Positions 1 to 5,858 of a stretch of DNA of 7,797 bases are shown here, piece after piece (position 1 is the first letter of the stretch; every line of letters begins with the position of its first letter). The translations under genes were made by a program, and so were the position numbers. The notes below the pieces were generated by a model, which worked only from the letters and a program-made list of their open reading frames with translations, searched no databases and was not told the DNA's origin. The DNA comes from JBIOYL01 sp044870185 (lineage in GTDB: Bacteria; Actinomycetota; CALGFH01): contig JBIOYL010000231.1 of NCBI GenBank assembly GCA_044870185.1, forward strand, positions 1-7,797, in the 5' to 3' direction.

Positions 1-159
1 GGCGACCGGGTCGACGAGCGGCAGCGTATCGGCCGCGTGCACGCGCGTGACCACGCGGCCGCCGGGCGGGCCGGCGACGCGCTGCTGGCGACCCTTACCT
101 GGAGCGACAGCGCGGTGCCGCCCCCTGCGCTCGTCCACCACACGATCGCGCCGTCGTAG
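1..159 (+). CDS. deoA: Thymidine/pyrimidine-nucleoside phosphorylase, C-terminal fragment
   Basis: The first reading frame of the window is open from base 1 and ends at TAG 157-159, giving 52 residues of a gene that begins upstream. The fragment starts GDRVDERQRIGRVHARDHAA and ends with PPPALVHHTIAPS. This fits the end of the C-terminal PYNP domain of thymidine and pyrimidine-nucleoside phosphorylases, which typically reads GDRVxxGxxLxxVHArD, then an alanine-rich helix, then a final PLVxxxI. The usual glycine of VxxGxxL is not in its normal place. The enzyme family splits thymidine or uridine with phosphate into base and (deoxy)ribose-1-phosphate in pyrimidine salvage. The catalytic domains lie outside the window, so the name rests on the tail alone. 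A biotinyl/lipoyl-like hammerhead domain of another enzyme is the main alternative. Confidence 0.6.
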   Translation, partial: GDRVDERQRIGRVHARDHAAAGRAGDALLATLTWSDSAVPPPALVHHTIAPS

Positions 160-177
160 CGGGACGGCCCCGTCCCG
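160..177 (+). terminator. Hairpin directly after the deoA stop
   Basis: Immediately after the TAG there is a perfect 7-bp inverted repeat, CGGGACG (160-166) and CGTCCCG (171-177), with a 4-base GCCC loop. No T-run follows, so a classical intrinsic terminator is not shown. A U-less terminator or an mRNA 3'-end stabiliser is possible. The position suggests that deoA transcription ends or is attenuated before the M50 gene, which has its own good RBS. Confidence 0.35.
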
Positions 178-222
178 GCCGGCCCCGGCGTGGCAGGGGC
201 ACGGCGGGCCGTCCCGGCCGGC
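170..222. repeat. 14-bp direct repeat between deoA and the M50 gene
   Basis: The 14-mer CCGTCCCGGCCGGC occurs at 170-183 and again, identical, at 209-222. The first copy overlaps the right arm of the hairpin at 160-177. The second copy could therefore pair with the same left arm and form a larger alternative stem. In DNA this GC-rich, short repeats of this kind can arise by chance, so no function is assigned. Confidence 0.4.
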
Positions 223-243
223 TCCGCACCGGCAGGGCCCGTG

Positions 244-249
244 CTACGT
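244..249 (+). promoter_or_regulatory. Possible -10 element for the M50 protease gene
   Basis: TACGTT, in the context GTGCTACGTTCGC, fits the TAnnnT pattern of a sigma70-type -10 box and is one of few T-containing spots in this spacer. It would place a transcript start near 256 and leave a leader of about 58 bases before the GTG at 314. No recognisable -35 hexamer lies 16-18 bases upstream, so the call is weak. Confidence 0.22.
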
Positions 250-313
250 TCGCTGGGAGCCGCTCGGCCCGACCGCCCGGCCTATCGCCGCCAGCTCGCA
301 AAGGACGCCTGTC

Positions 314-958
314 GTGCGCAACTCGCCGCTCCTGCTGCTCCGCAGCGACGTGCCCGCGTTCATCGCCTTCGTGCTCGCGCTGGTCGCCGGGATCACCTTC
401 CACGAGTTCAGCCACGCGGCGGTGGCGACCCTGCAGGGCGACTCCACCGCCCGCAGCGAAGGCCGGCTGACCCTCAACCCGCTGTCCCACCTGGACCCGA
501 TCGGCAGCATCTTCCTGCTCATCGGCGGATTCGGCTGGGGCCGCCCGGTGCCGTTCACGCCGTCGCGGATGCGCTCGCGGCGGGTGGGCGCGGCCCTGGT
601 CGGCCTGGCCGGTCCGGCCGCCAACCTCGTCCTTGCCCTGCTGGCCGCCGGCCTGATCAAGCTGGGCCTCGGCAGCTGGGCGGCGCCGGACACCTTCGCG
701 TGGAAGTTCCTGGTCGTCCTGCTCGAACTGAACGTCGTCCTGTGCGTGTTCAACCTCATCCCGATCCCGCCGCTGGACGGCTCGCGCCTGCTGTCGATCC
801 TCCTGCCGCCACAGCGCCAGGGCATCGTGTACTTCCTGGACCAGTACGGCATCTTCCTCCTCATCGCGCTGCTGTTCCTCGCCCCGGGGTTCCTGACGCC
901 GCTGTTCGTTAGCATGGAGACGGCGATCCTGCGGCTGTTCGGCTTGCTCGCCGCGTAG
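314..958 (+). CDS. Site-2 protease family (M50) intramembrane metalloprotease
   Basis: A 214-residue integral membrane protein of the M50 family, in the small, rhomboid-like-length subgroup without a PDZ domain. The zinc site is visible as HEFSH at residues 30-34, inside the first membrane segment (about 15-34), with the third ligand expected at Asp155 in NLIPIPPLDG. Other family marks are NPLSHLDPIGS (55-65), the GWGRPVP loop (74-80) and LAGPAAN (98-104). Hydrophobic segments lie near 63-73, 92-117, 131-152 and 174-192. GTG 314 is chosen because AAGGA at 301-305 sits 8 bases upstream and the protein then begins just before the first membrane helix. The frame is open further upstream, but that part is arginine/proline-rich and unlike the family. 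Members of this family cut membrane-embedded substrates; the substrate here cannot be inferred. It lies 154 bases after deoA and 236 bases before scpA. Confidence 0.9.
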   Translation: MRNSPLLLLRSDVPAFIAFVLALVAGITFHEFSHAAVATLQGDSTARSEGRLTLNPLSHLDPIGSIFLLIGGFGWGRPVPFTPSRMRSRRVGAALVGLAGPAANLVLALLAAGLIKLGLGSWAAPDTFAWKFLVVLLELNVVLCVFNLIPIPPLDGSRLLSILLPPQRQGIVYFLDQYGIFLLIALLFLAPGFLTPLFVSMETAILRLFGLLAA

Positions 959-1026
959 CCGGCCACCCGGGCGCATGCAACCGGCCACCCCGGCGGTCGA
1001 TACGTCCCTGGGCCGCCTGGGGGAGA

Positions 1027-1041
1027 CCGGGCCTGGCCCGG
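1027..1041. repeat. Palindrome in the M50-scpA spacer
   Basis: CCGGGCCTGGCCCGG is a perfect inverted repeat with 7-base arms around a single T. As RNA the tip must open, leaving about 5-6 pairs. It lies 69 bases past the M50 stop in a 236-base spacer (959-1194) that shows no gene of its own. That spacer also holds a 10-bp direct repeat, CCGGCCACCC, at 959-968 and 981-990. It might be a weak terminator or an operator; neither is demonstrated. Confidence 0.25.
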
Positions 1042-1194
1042 CGGGGCGGCGGGTCCGGGCGTCGCGGCGGTCGGTCGCCACCTGGCCGGCCGTGCCAGCG
1101 GCCGTTGTCGGCCGGAGCCGGGGTGGCGGCGATCGCCCGTCCGGCGCAACGCCCGTCGCGACGTCGACCGATCGACAAGGCATGCGAGAGCGGT

Positions 1195-1965
1195 ATGGGG
1201 TACGTGGTCAAGACCGAGGTGTTCGAGGGGCCCTTCGACCTGCTCGTGCACCTGATCGCCCGCCAGCGGGTCGACCTCTGGCGGGTGTCGCTGTCCAAGA
1301 TCACCGAGGACTACCTGGCCGAGATCAGGCGCATGCGTGCGCTCGACCTCGACGTGGCCACCGAGTTCCTGGTGGTGGCGGCGACCCTGCTTGAGCTGAA
1401 GGCCGCCCGCCTGCTGCCGTCACCAAACGCCGATCCCGATGACGTCGAGGCGCTGCTCGAGCAGCGTGACCTGCTGTTTGCCCGCCTGCTGCAGTACCGC
1501 GCCTACAAGCGGGCTGGTGCGCTGCTCGGGGTCCGGTTCGAGCAGCAGGCCGGCTTCCACCACCGCCGGGTGGGCGCCCCCGACCTCATCGGCGAGACGG
1601 TGCCCCACCTGCTGCACGACGTGCGGCCGGAGCAGCTCGCCAGGCTGGCCGCCGACGCGCTGGCGCCCGCTCCCGCCCCCAGGGTGCAGACCAGCCACGT
1701 CATCGCGCCCAGGTTGTCGGTGAGCGAGGCGGTCGTCGCGCTCGCCGACCGCCTCCGACGATACGGCGAGATACCCTTCACCGAGCTGGTCGGGGCCGGT
1801 GCGATCACCATCGAGGTGGTGGTCGCGTTCCTCGCCGTCCTCGAACTGTACAAGCGGTCGCTGGTGGAGCTCGAGCAGGGCGCCACCTTCGGCACGATCG
1901 CCGTCCGGTGGACCGGCGGCGGTGACGTGGATGCGCGCGAGCTGGAGATCGAGGAGCTGCCATGA
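1195..1965 (+). CDS. scpA: Segregation and condensation protein A (kleisin)
   Basis: A 256-residue ScpA, the kleisin subunit that bridges the SMC ATPase heads and binds ScpB in the bacterial condensin that organises and segregates the chromosome. The N-terminal signature YVVKTEVFEGPFDLLVHLI (3-21) matches the FEGPLDLLLxLI hallmark. The central segment DVATEFLVVAATLLELKA contacts SMC in known homologues. The C-terminal winged helix runs from about 175 to 256 and contains FTELV, FLAVLELYKR and a final FGTIAVRW (from residue 232). ATG 1195 fits the family start. A weak GAGAG lies 4 bases upstream, and GTG 1204 is a possible alternative. The frame is open back to a TTG at 1105, but nothing there resembles ScpA. 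The stop overlaps the scpB start as ATGA. No parA lies directly upstream, unlike some actinobacterial loci. Confidence 0.95.
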   Translation: MGYVVKTEVFEGPFDLLVHLIARQRVDLWRVSLSKITEDYLAEIRRMRALDLDVATEFLVVAATLLELKAARLLPSPNADPDDVEALLEQRDLLFARLLQYRAYKRAGALLGVRFEQQAGFHHRRVGAPDLIGETVPHLLHDVRPEQLARLAADALAPAPAPRVQTSHVIAPRLSVSEAVVALADRLRRYGEIPFTELVGAGAITIEVVVAFLAVLELYKRSLVELEQGATFGTIAVRWTGGGDVDARELEIEELP

Positions 1966-2684
1966 CTTCCGAGCCGATCGGCAGCAGCCCAGGCCCCGGG
2001 GCGGGGGCGGCCGCCGGCGGCATGGGCGACCGGGCGGGGGCGGCCGCCGAGCCGGGCGGCGACGAGTCCGCCGCCGGCGCCGATCCTGCCCCGTGGCCGT
2101 CCGACGAGCTCTACGACCCTGTCGAGCTGGACGACCGGGGCCAGCTGCGCCGGGACCTGGAGGCGGTCCTGCTCGTCGCCGACGAGCCGGTGCCCGCCGC
2201 GGTGCTGGCCGAGCTGGCCGGCGAACGGGTCTCCGAGGTCGAAGCCGCGCTGGTCGACCTGGCCGCCTCGTACGCCCGCGACGGGCGGGGCTTCGTGCTG
2301 CGGGTGCTTGCCGGCGGCTGGCGGCTGTCCACGCACCCAGGCGCACGCCCCGTGGTGGAGGCCTTCCTGCGTGCCGGCCAGCAGGCCCGCCTGACCCGGG
2401 CCGCGCTCGAGACCCTCGCCGTGATCGCGTACCGCCAGCCGGTGACCCGCCTGCAGGTCGCCGCGGTCCGGGGCGTCAACGTGGACGGCGTGTTCCGCAC
2501 GCTGCTCGCCCGCGGCCTGATCCGCGAGCTCGGCCGCGACGAGGGTCCCGGTCAGGCCGTCCTGTACGGCACGACCACGAGCTTTCTGGAGCAGCTCGGC
2601 CTGCGTTCGCTCGACCAGCTCCCGCCCATCAAGGACTATCTTCCGGAGGGCGTCGAGCTGGCCGACCTCCAGGAGCCGCCGTGA
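1962..2684 (+). CDS. scpB: Segregation and condensation protein B
   Basis: A 240-residue ScpB, which dimerises, binds the middle of ScpA and stabilises the Smc-ScpAB condensin. Residues 1-55 form a Gly/Ala/Pro-rich, acidic, probably disordered leader absent from short homologues. The first winged helix covers about 60-140 (LRRDLEAVLLVADEPV, then FVLRVLAGGWRLST). The second covers about 144-225 and has the family motif LAVIAYRQPVTR (152-163) followed by RGVNVDGVFRTLLARGLI. ATG 1962 has a strong GAGGAG at 1951-1956, 5 bases upstream, inside the scpA end. It overlaps the scpA stop by 4 bases, which suggests coupled translation. An internal ATG at 2022 would remove only part of the leader. Its stop overlaps the GTG start of rluB. 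Confidence 0.95.
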   Translation: MTSEPIGSSPGPGAGAAAGGMGDRAGAAAEPGGDESAAGADPAPWPSDELYDPVELDDRGQLRRDLEAVLLVADEPVPAAVLAELAGERVSEVEAALVDLAASYARDGRGFVLRVLAGGWRLSTHPGARPVVEAFLRAGQQARLTRAALETLAVIAYRQPVTRLQVAAVRGVNVDGVFRTLLARGLIRELGRDEGPGQAVLYGTTTSFLEQLGLRSLDQLPPIKDYLPEGVELADLQEPP

Positions 2685-3802
2685 GCCCCCGTCGGGGTCC
2701 GGAGCATTCCGAAGGAGTGCGCCGGGCAGTGCGGCGTCGGAGCGGCCGGTCGGGGAGCGCCGGCGGCGAGGCATCGGGTGCCGGCGCGGGTCGGCGCGCC
2801 TCGGCGGCCGCCCGCGGCGGCCGCACGCCGGGCGAGCTGGAGCCCGGGCACGCGTCGGCGAGCGCACGTGGCGGCCGCGCGTCGGGCGAGCTGGCACGCG
2901 GGCGCTCCTCGGGCGGCGTGCGGGGCGGCGCGCAGGGCGGCGCGCGGGGTGGGCGCTCGTCGGACGGCGCGCGGGGCGGCGCGCGGGGTGGGCGCTCGTC
3001 GGGGACGCGGGCGAGCCGCCGGCCGGCCCCGCCGGCGCGTGCGACGGCCGGCGACGCCCCGGTGGCGGACGGTGGCGGTGGGACGCTGACGCTGCGGCTC
3101 AACAAGGCGCTGAGCCGGGCAGGGCTCGGCTCACGGCGTGCGGTCGAGGAGCTGGTCCGCGCCGGGCGGGTGAGCGTCAACGGCGAGCTGGTCGGTGACC
3201 TGGGCCGCCGCCTCGACCCGGCCACCGACCGGGTCGAGGTGGACGGATCAAGGGTCGTGCTCGACGAGCGGCGGCGCTACTGGCTGCTCAACAAACCGGC
3301 CGGGGTCGTGACGACGGCCGCCGACCCGGCCGGCCGCCCGACCGTCGTCGCGCTGGTCCCGCCCGTCCCGCGGGTGTTCCCGGTCGGCCGGCTCGACCGG
3401 GAGACCGAGGGGCTGCTGCTGCTCACCAACGACGGGCCGCTCGCCTACCGGCTCACCCATGCCCGCTACGGCGTGGAGAAGCGGTACCTGGCCGAGGTCG
3501 ACGCCCTGCCGCCGGCGGCGTTGCGGCGGGTCCGGGAGGGGGTCGAGCTGGCCGACGGCCCGGCCCGGGCCGTGCGGGCTCGGGTGGTGGGCAGGTCCGG
3601 TCGCCGGCAGCTGGTCGAGGTCAGCATGGTCGAGGGGCGCAACCGTGAGGTGCGCCGGCTGCTGGATGCGGTTGGTGCGCCCGTGCGCCGGCTGGTCCGG
3701 ACGGCCATCGGTCCCGTTCGGCTCACCGGGCTCGGTCCGGGCGAATATCGCGCGCTCCGCGCCGACGAGGTACGCAGCCTGTATCGTGCCGTGGGCCTGT
3801 AG
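2681..3802 (+). CDS. rluB: 23S rRNA pseudouridine synthase, RsuA/RluB family
   Basis: A 373-residue pseudouridine synthase. Residues 1 to about 133 form an Arg/Gly/Ser/Ala-rich tail with RGG-like repeats. An S4 RNA-binding domain follows at about 138-200 (LRLNKALSRAGLGSRRAVEE, then GRVSVNGELV). The catalytic domain has VGRLDRETEGLLLLTNDG with the nucleophile Asp239, and EGRNREVRRLLDAVG from residue 318. The family isomerises one uridine in 23S rRNA (RluB) or 16S rRNA (RsuA). RluB is preferred from the neighbourhood, not from a specificity residue. GTG 2681 overlaps the scpB stop as GTGA, with AGGAG at 2671-2675 five bases upstream. GTG 2729, 11 bases after GAAGGAG (2711-2717), is a credible alternative that would shorten the tail by 16 residues. 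The 133-base gap after the gene suggests that a transcription unit ends here. Confidence 0.92.
   Translation: MSPRRGPEHSEGVRRAVRRRSGRSGSAGGEASGAGAGRRASAAARGGRTPGELEPGHASASARGGRASGELARGRSSGGVRGGAQGGARGGRSSDGARGGARGGRSSGTRASRRPAPPARATAGDAPVADGGGGTLTLRLNKALSRAGLGSRRAVEELVRAGRVSVNGELVGDLGRRLDPATDRVEVDGSRVVLDERRRYWLLNKPAGVVTTAADPAGRPTVVALVPPVPRVFPVGRLDRETEGLLLLTNDGPLAYRLTHARYGVEKRYLAEVDALPPAALRRVREGVELADGPARAVRARVVGRSGRRQLVEVSMVEGRNREVRRLLDAVGAPVRRLVRTAIGPVRLTGLGPGEYRALRADEVRSLYRAVGL
2925..3002 (+). repeat. 39-bp in-frame tandem duplication inside rluB
   Basis: Two adjacent 39-base units, 2925-2963 and 2964-3002, differ at only two positions. The last 28 bases of each are identical. The unit is 13 codons and encodes GGAxGGARGGRSS-type sequence, so the duplication keeps frame and lengthens the RGG-like tail (residues about 82-107). 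It is probably a recent slippage or unequal-crossover product in GC-rich DNA. Confidence 0.85.
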
Positions 3803-3850
3803 CGATCCCTGGTCGTGAGCGGTCTTGGCCGGCGAGGTCTGGCAACTCGA

Positions 3851-3906
3851 CAATACGACTACATATTGATAAAGAGATTGAAACTATGTGGCTACAGCAA
3901 TATGTC
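3851..3906 (+). promoter_or_regulatory. AT-rich island, probable promoter region of aroH-tyrA
   Basis: About 54 bases here are only about one third G+C, against about three quarters in the surroundings. Sigma70-like elements can be read. TTGAAA at 3878-3883 lies 17 bases before TATGTC at 3901-3906. A second TTGATA lies at 3866-3871, and CAATAT at 3898-3903 is another possible -10. The exact start cannot be fixed. Two arms, ACATATTG (3861-3868) and CAATATGT (3898-3905), form a perfect 8-bp inverted repeat across 29 bases and could be an operator or an RNA stem. The location after the rluB stop and before aroH fits a new transcription unit. Confidence 0.45.
3861..3905. repeat. 8-bp inverted repeat in the AT island
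   Basis: ACATATTG at 3861-3868 is the exact reverse complement of CAATATGT at 3898-3905. The left arm can also pair with CAATA at 3851-3855 (5 bp, 8-base loop). The two pairings exclude each other. Only the inverted repeat is seen; regulatory use is inferred. Confidence 0.6.
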
Positions 3907-3935
3907 CATGCGTCCGCGGGGCGTCGGCGGGGCCG

Positions 3936-4307
3936 ATGAGCTCCGAGCGCCTGGTGGCCATCCGCGGCGCGACGACGGTCGGCGCCGACACCGCCGACGA
4001 GCTGGTGGCCCGCACCCGTGAGCTGCTCGTGCAGATCCTCGAGTGCAACCGGGTCGCGCACGACGACCTGGTGTCGATCATCTTCACGGCGACCGAGGAC
4101 CTCACCAGCGAGTTCCCCGCCGCGGCGGCCCGCAGCCTCGGTCTGGGCGACGTGCCGCTGCTGTGCGCTCGCGAGCTCGCCGTCGTGCATGGCAACCCGG
4201 CCACGGTCCGGGTGCTGGTCCACTGCTACTCGGACCGGCCCCGGGCGAGCCTTCGCCACGTCTACCTCCACGGCGCGCGCCACCTGCGCGACGACCTCCC
4301 AGGATGA
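3936..4307 (+). CDS. aroH: Chorismate mutase, monofunctional AroH type
   Basis: A 123-residue AroH-class chorismate mutase, the trimeric alpha/beta-barrel type of Bacillus subtilis. It converts chorismate to prephenate, the branch point to tyrosine and phenylalanine. Residues matching the Bacillus active site are all present: Arg10 in AIRGATTV, Phe60, Arg66, Cys77 and Glu80 in VPLLCAREL, Arg92 in VRVLV, and Tyr110 in RHVYL. The length fits the family (about 120-127). ATG 3936 puts the start a few residues before RGATT, as in homologues, though its upstream GGCGGGG is poorly spaced. An in-frame GTG at 3888 would add 16 residues and is less likely. The gene overlaps tyrA by 4 bases as ATGA, so the next enzyme of the pathway is probably translated with it. 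Expression likely starts in the AT-rich island just upstream. Confidence 0.94.
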   Translation: MSSERLVAIRGATTVGADTADELVARTRELLVQILECNRVAHDDLVSIIFTATEDLTSEFPAAAARSLGLGDVPLLCARELAVVHGNPATVRVLVHCYSDRPRASLRHVYLHGARHLRDDLPG

Positions 4308-5419
4308 GCGCCGCCCTGCGCTGGCCGAACCGGCTGGCGCTCATCGGCACCGGCCTGCTCGGCGCCTCGGTTGGGCTTGCCGCCCGGGCCGTCGGCGTGG
4401 CCGTGGTGGCCGGGACCGACACCGACCGCCGGGAGCTGCGCGCCGCGCACGCGGCCGGGGCGATCAGCCTGCGGGCCCGGTCGCTGGAGGAGGCCGTCGA
4501 CGGCGCCGACCTGGTGATCGCCGCCACCCCGGTCAGCGCGCTCGCGCCCGTGCTGACCGAGGCCGCCATGGCCAACCCGGCCGCCGTCCTGAGCGACGTT
4601 GGCAGTACGAAAGCCCACCTTCTCGCCGAGCTTGCACGCTGGTCCACAGATCTGCGGACCGTGATCCCGGGTCATCCGATGGCCGGCTCCGAGGAGCGGG
4701 GTGCCCGCGCCGCCCGGGCCGACCTGTTCCGCGGCGCGGCCTGGGTGCTGACCCCACCGGCCGGCGTCGACCATCAGGCGCTGCGCCGCATGACGGCGTT
4801 CGTGCGGGCGCTGGGCGGCCGTCCGCTCATCCTCGACCCCGACCTGCACGATCGGGTGGCCGCCTTCGCCAGCCACCTGCCCCAGCTCGCGGCCACCGCC
4901 CTGATGGGCGCGGTGGCCGAGGTGGAGGCGCCGGCCGCCCTGCGCAGCCTGGTCGCCACCGGCTTCCGCGACACCACGCGGGTGGCGGCGAGCGACCCGG
5001 ACCTGTGGGTGGACATCTGCGCCACCAACGCGCCCGCCATCGTCGCCGGGCTCGACGTCCTGATCGGCCGGCTCGTCGAGCTGCGGGCGCTGGTGCGGGA
5101 CGGCGACCGCGAGGGCCTGCACGGCGCGCTCGCCGCGGCCCGGGCGGCCCGCCAGCGCATCCCGGCCAAGCCCGGCACCCCTGGTGTCCTGCGTGAGCTC
5201 GTCGTCCACATCGCCGACCGGCCCGGATCGCTCGCCGGCGTGTGCTCGGTCCTCGGCGCGGCCGGGGTGAACGTCGAGGACTTGGCGATCGACCACGAGC
5301 TGCAAGGCGGCGGGGGAGCGCTGCGGATCTGGGTGGCCGGCCGTGAGGTGCTCGCGACCGCGTTGCAGGCGCTGCACGCCGCGGGCTGGCCGGCCCACGA
5401 GGCCGGCGCCATGGGGTAG
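4304..5419 (+). CDS. tyrA: Prephenate dehydrogenase with C-terminal ACT domain
   Basis: A 371-residue TyrA that oxidatively decarboxylates prephenate to 4-hydroxyphenylpyruvate, the tyrosine precursor, using a nicotinamide cofactor. The Rossmann motif is LIGTGLLGASVG with GxGxxG at 15-20. Asp39 at the end of the second strand (AGTDTD) suggests NAD+ preference. Substrate-site motifs follow: SDVGSTK (97-103), GHPMAGSE (123-130, His124 being the expected catalytic histidine), SHLPQ, and GFRDTTRVAASDPDLW. From about 294 to 370 an ACT domain (LRELVVHIADRPGSLAGVCS, then GVNVEDLAI) is present. ACT domains usually bind amino acids, so feedback by tyrosine is likely but not shown. The start overlaps the aroH stop. 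Cyclohexadienyl or arogenate specificity cannot be excluded. A UUCG hairpin follows 4 bases after the stop. Confidence 0.94.
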   Translation: MSAALRWPNRLALIGTGLLGASVGLAARAVGVAVVAGTDTDRRELRAAHAAGAISLRARSLEEAVDGADLVIAATPVSALAPVLTEAAMANPAAVLSDVGSTKAHLLAELARWSTDLRTVIPGHPMAGSEERGARAARADLFRGAAWVLTPPAGVDHQALRRMTAFVRALGGRPLILDPDLHDRVAAFASHLPQLAATALMGAVAEVEAPAALRSLVATGFRDTTRVAASDPDLWVDICATNAPAIVAGLDVLIGRLVELRALVRDGDREGLHGALAAARAARQRIPAKPGTPGVLRELVVHIADRPGSLAGVCSVLGAAGVNVEDLAIDHELQGGGGALRIWVAGREVLATALQALHAAGWPAHEAGAMG

Positions 5420-5423
5420 CTCC

Positions 5424-5439
5424 CGGCCCTTCGGGGCCG
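5424..5439 (+). terminator. UUCG-tetraloop hairpin after tyrA
   Basis: CGGCCC (5424-5429), TTCG (5430-5433) and GGGCCG (5434-5439) form a perfect 6-bp GC stem closed by C(UUCG)G, the most stable common RNA tetraloop. It begins 4 bases after the tyrA stop. There is no T-run after it. It may mark the 3' end of the aroH-tyrA transcript, by slowing polymerase or blocking 3' exonucleases, or act as a partial terminator before cmk. Confidence 0.5.
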
Positions 5440-5488
5440 CGTCAGGCCGCGTCGGGCGCTTCGGGTGCGTCGGGGCTGCCCCCCTCGG

Positions 5489-5590
5489 GGCCGCTCCCGG
5501 CTGCCCGGGGGCCGCTCTCCGGCCGCCCCCGGAGGTCGCTCCTGGCCGCCCCGGAGGCCGCTCCCGGGCCGCTTCGGGGCCGCTCCCGGG
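5489..5590. repeat. Degenerate 22-bp tandem repeat, five units
   Basis: The core GGCCGCTCCCGG recurs, with small changes, at 5489, 5510, 5534, 5556 and 5578, giving spacings of 21, 24, 22 and 22 bases. The last two copies share the identical core GGCCGCTCCCGGG. The array ends directly at the TACACT box. The units are partly self-complementary and would fold into strong GC stems as RNA. Function is unknown. It could be a slippage product in low-complexity DNA or a cluster of protein sites. Confidence 0.6.
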
Positions 5591-5596
5591 TACACT
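5591..5596 (+). promoter_or_regulatory. Possible -10 element upstream of cmk
   Basis: TACACT in GGGTACACTCG matches TAnnnT and is the only such AT-containing hexamer in the GC-rich part of the spacer. A start near 5603 would give a leader of about 55 bases to GTG 5658 or about 255 bases to GTG 5859. No -35 box is recognisable at the right distance, since that place is occupied by the 22-bp repeats. This could mean a regulator-dependent promoter or a false match. Confidence 0.3.
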
Positions 5597-5750
5597 CGCC
5601 CCTGCGTCCGAGCAGGACGGGCGCACACCCAGCCGCACCATCGCTTCGGAGGCGTTCGTGCCCCTCGGCCGCTTGCTTGACCCCATCGGGCGCCGGCGCA
5701 CCGGGCGCCGGGACGACCGCCACGGCACCAGGTCCGCGCAGGGCGCCCGG

Positions 5751-5829
5751 ATGCTGGAGGGGCCGGTGACCGGCTCCGGGACCCGAACGGATGCTGGAGG
5801 GGCCGATGACGGCTCCAGCACCCGAACGG
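5751..5829. repeat. 40-bp direct repeat upstream of cmk
   Basis: Bases 5751-5790 and 5791-5829 are adjacent copies differing by three substitutions and one missing base. Both begin ATGCTGGAGGGGCCG and end ACCCGAACGG or CACCCGAACGG. A third, partial copy of the core GGAGGGGCCGGTGACGG lies at 5849-5865 and contains the likely cmk start. The unit length is not a multiple of three, so the copies fall in different frames. This favours a non-coding origin. Confidence 0.8.
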
Positions 5830-5858
5830 CTCGGGAAGCCGACCGGGTGGAGGGGCCG

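Larger units (their letters stand above)
5420..5858 (+). other. Repeat-rich spacer between tyrA and cmk
   Basis: This 439-base stretch has no gene I can defend. In order it holds the UUCG hairpin, a C/G-rich run with five copies of a 22-bp degenerate repeat, a TACACT -10-like box, a GTG at 5658 with an ideal GGAGG, and a 40-bp direct repeat with RBS-like modules. The cmk frame is open through the whole spacer. Bases 5658-5858 could therefore be an Arg/Gly-rich 67-residue N-terminal extension of Cmk (MPLGRLLDPIGRRR...). The out-of-frame 40-bp duplication and the normal length of Cmk from GTG 5859 speak against this, but do not rule it out. Confidence 0.5.

Noticed and set aside
47..313. Upstream in-frame extension of the M50 protease by 89 residues.
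   Set aside because: The extension is Arg/Pro-rich, overlaps the end of deoA, and lacks family similarity. GTG 314 has an AAGGA RBS at ideal distance.
1799..2680. Open frame leading into rluB that runs back through all of scpB.
   Set aside because: The S4 and synthase domains begin well after 2681, and the upstream part is an out-of-frame reading of scpB. The GTGA overlap at 2681 with AGGAG gives a natural start.
3868..3884. GATAAAGAGATTGAAAC resembles the ATTGAAAC end of many type I/III CRISPR repeats.
   Set aside because: It occurs once, with no second copy or regular spacers in the window and no cas genes. A single 8-base match in an AT-rich promoter-like stretch is not an array.
3902..4021. 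Short frame from ATG 3902 overlapping the start of aroH out of frame, encoding an Arg/Gly-rich peptide of about 39 residues.
   Set aside because: It has no RBS and no motif, and most of it is an alternative reading of aroH codons.
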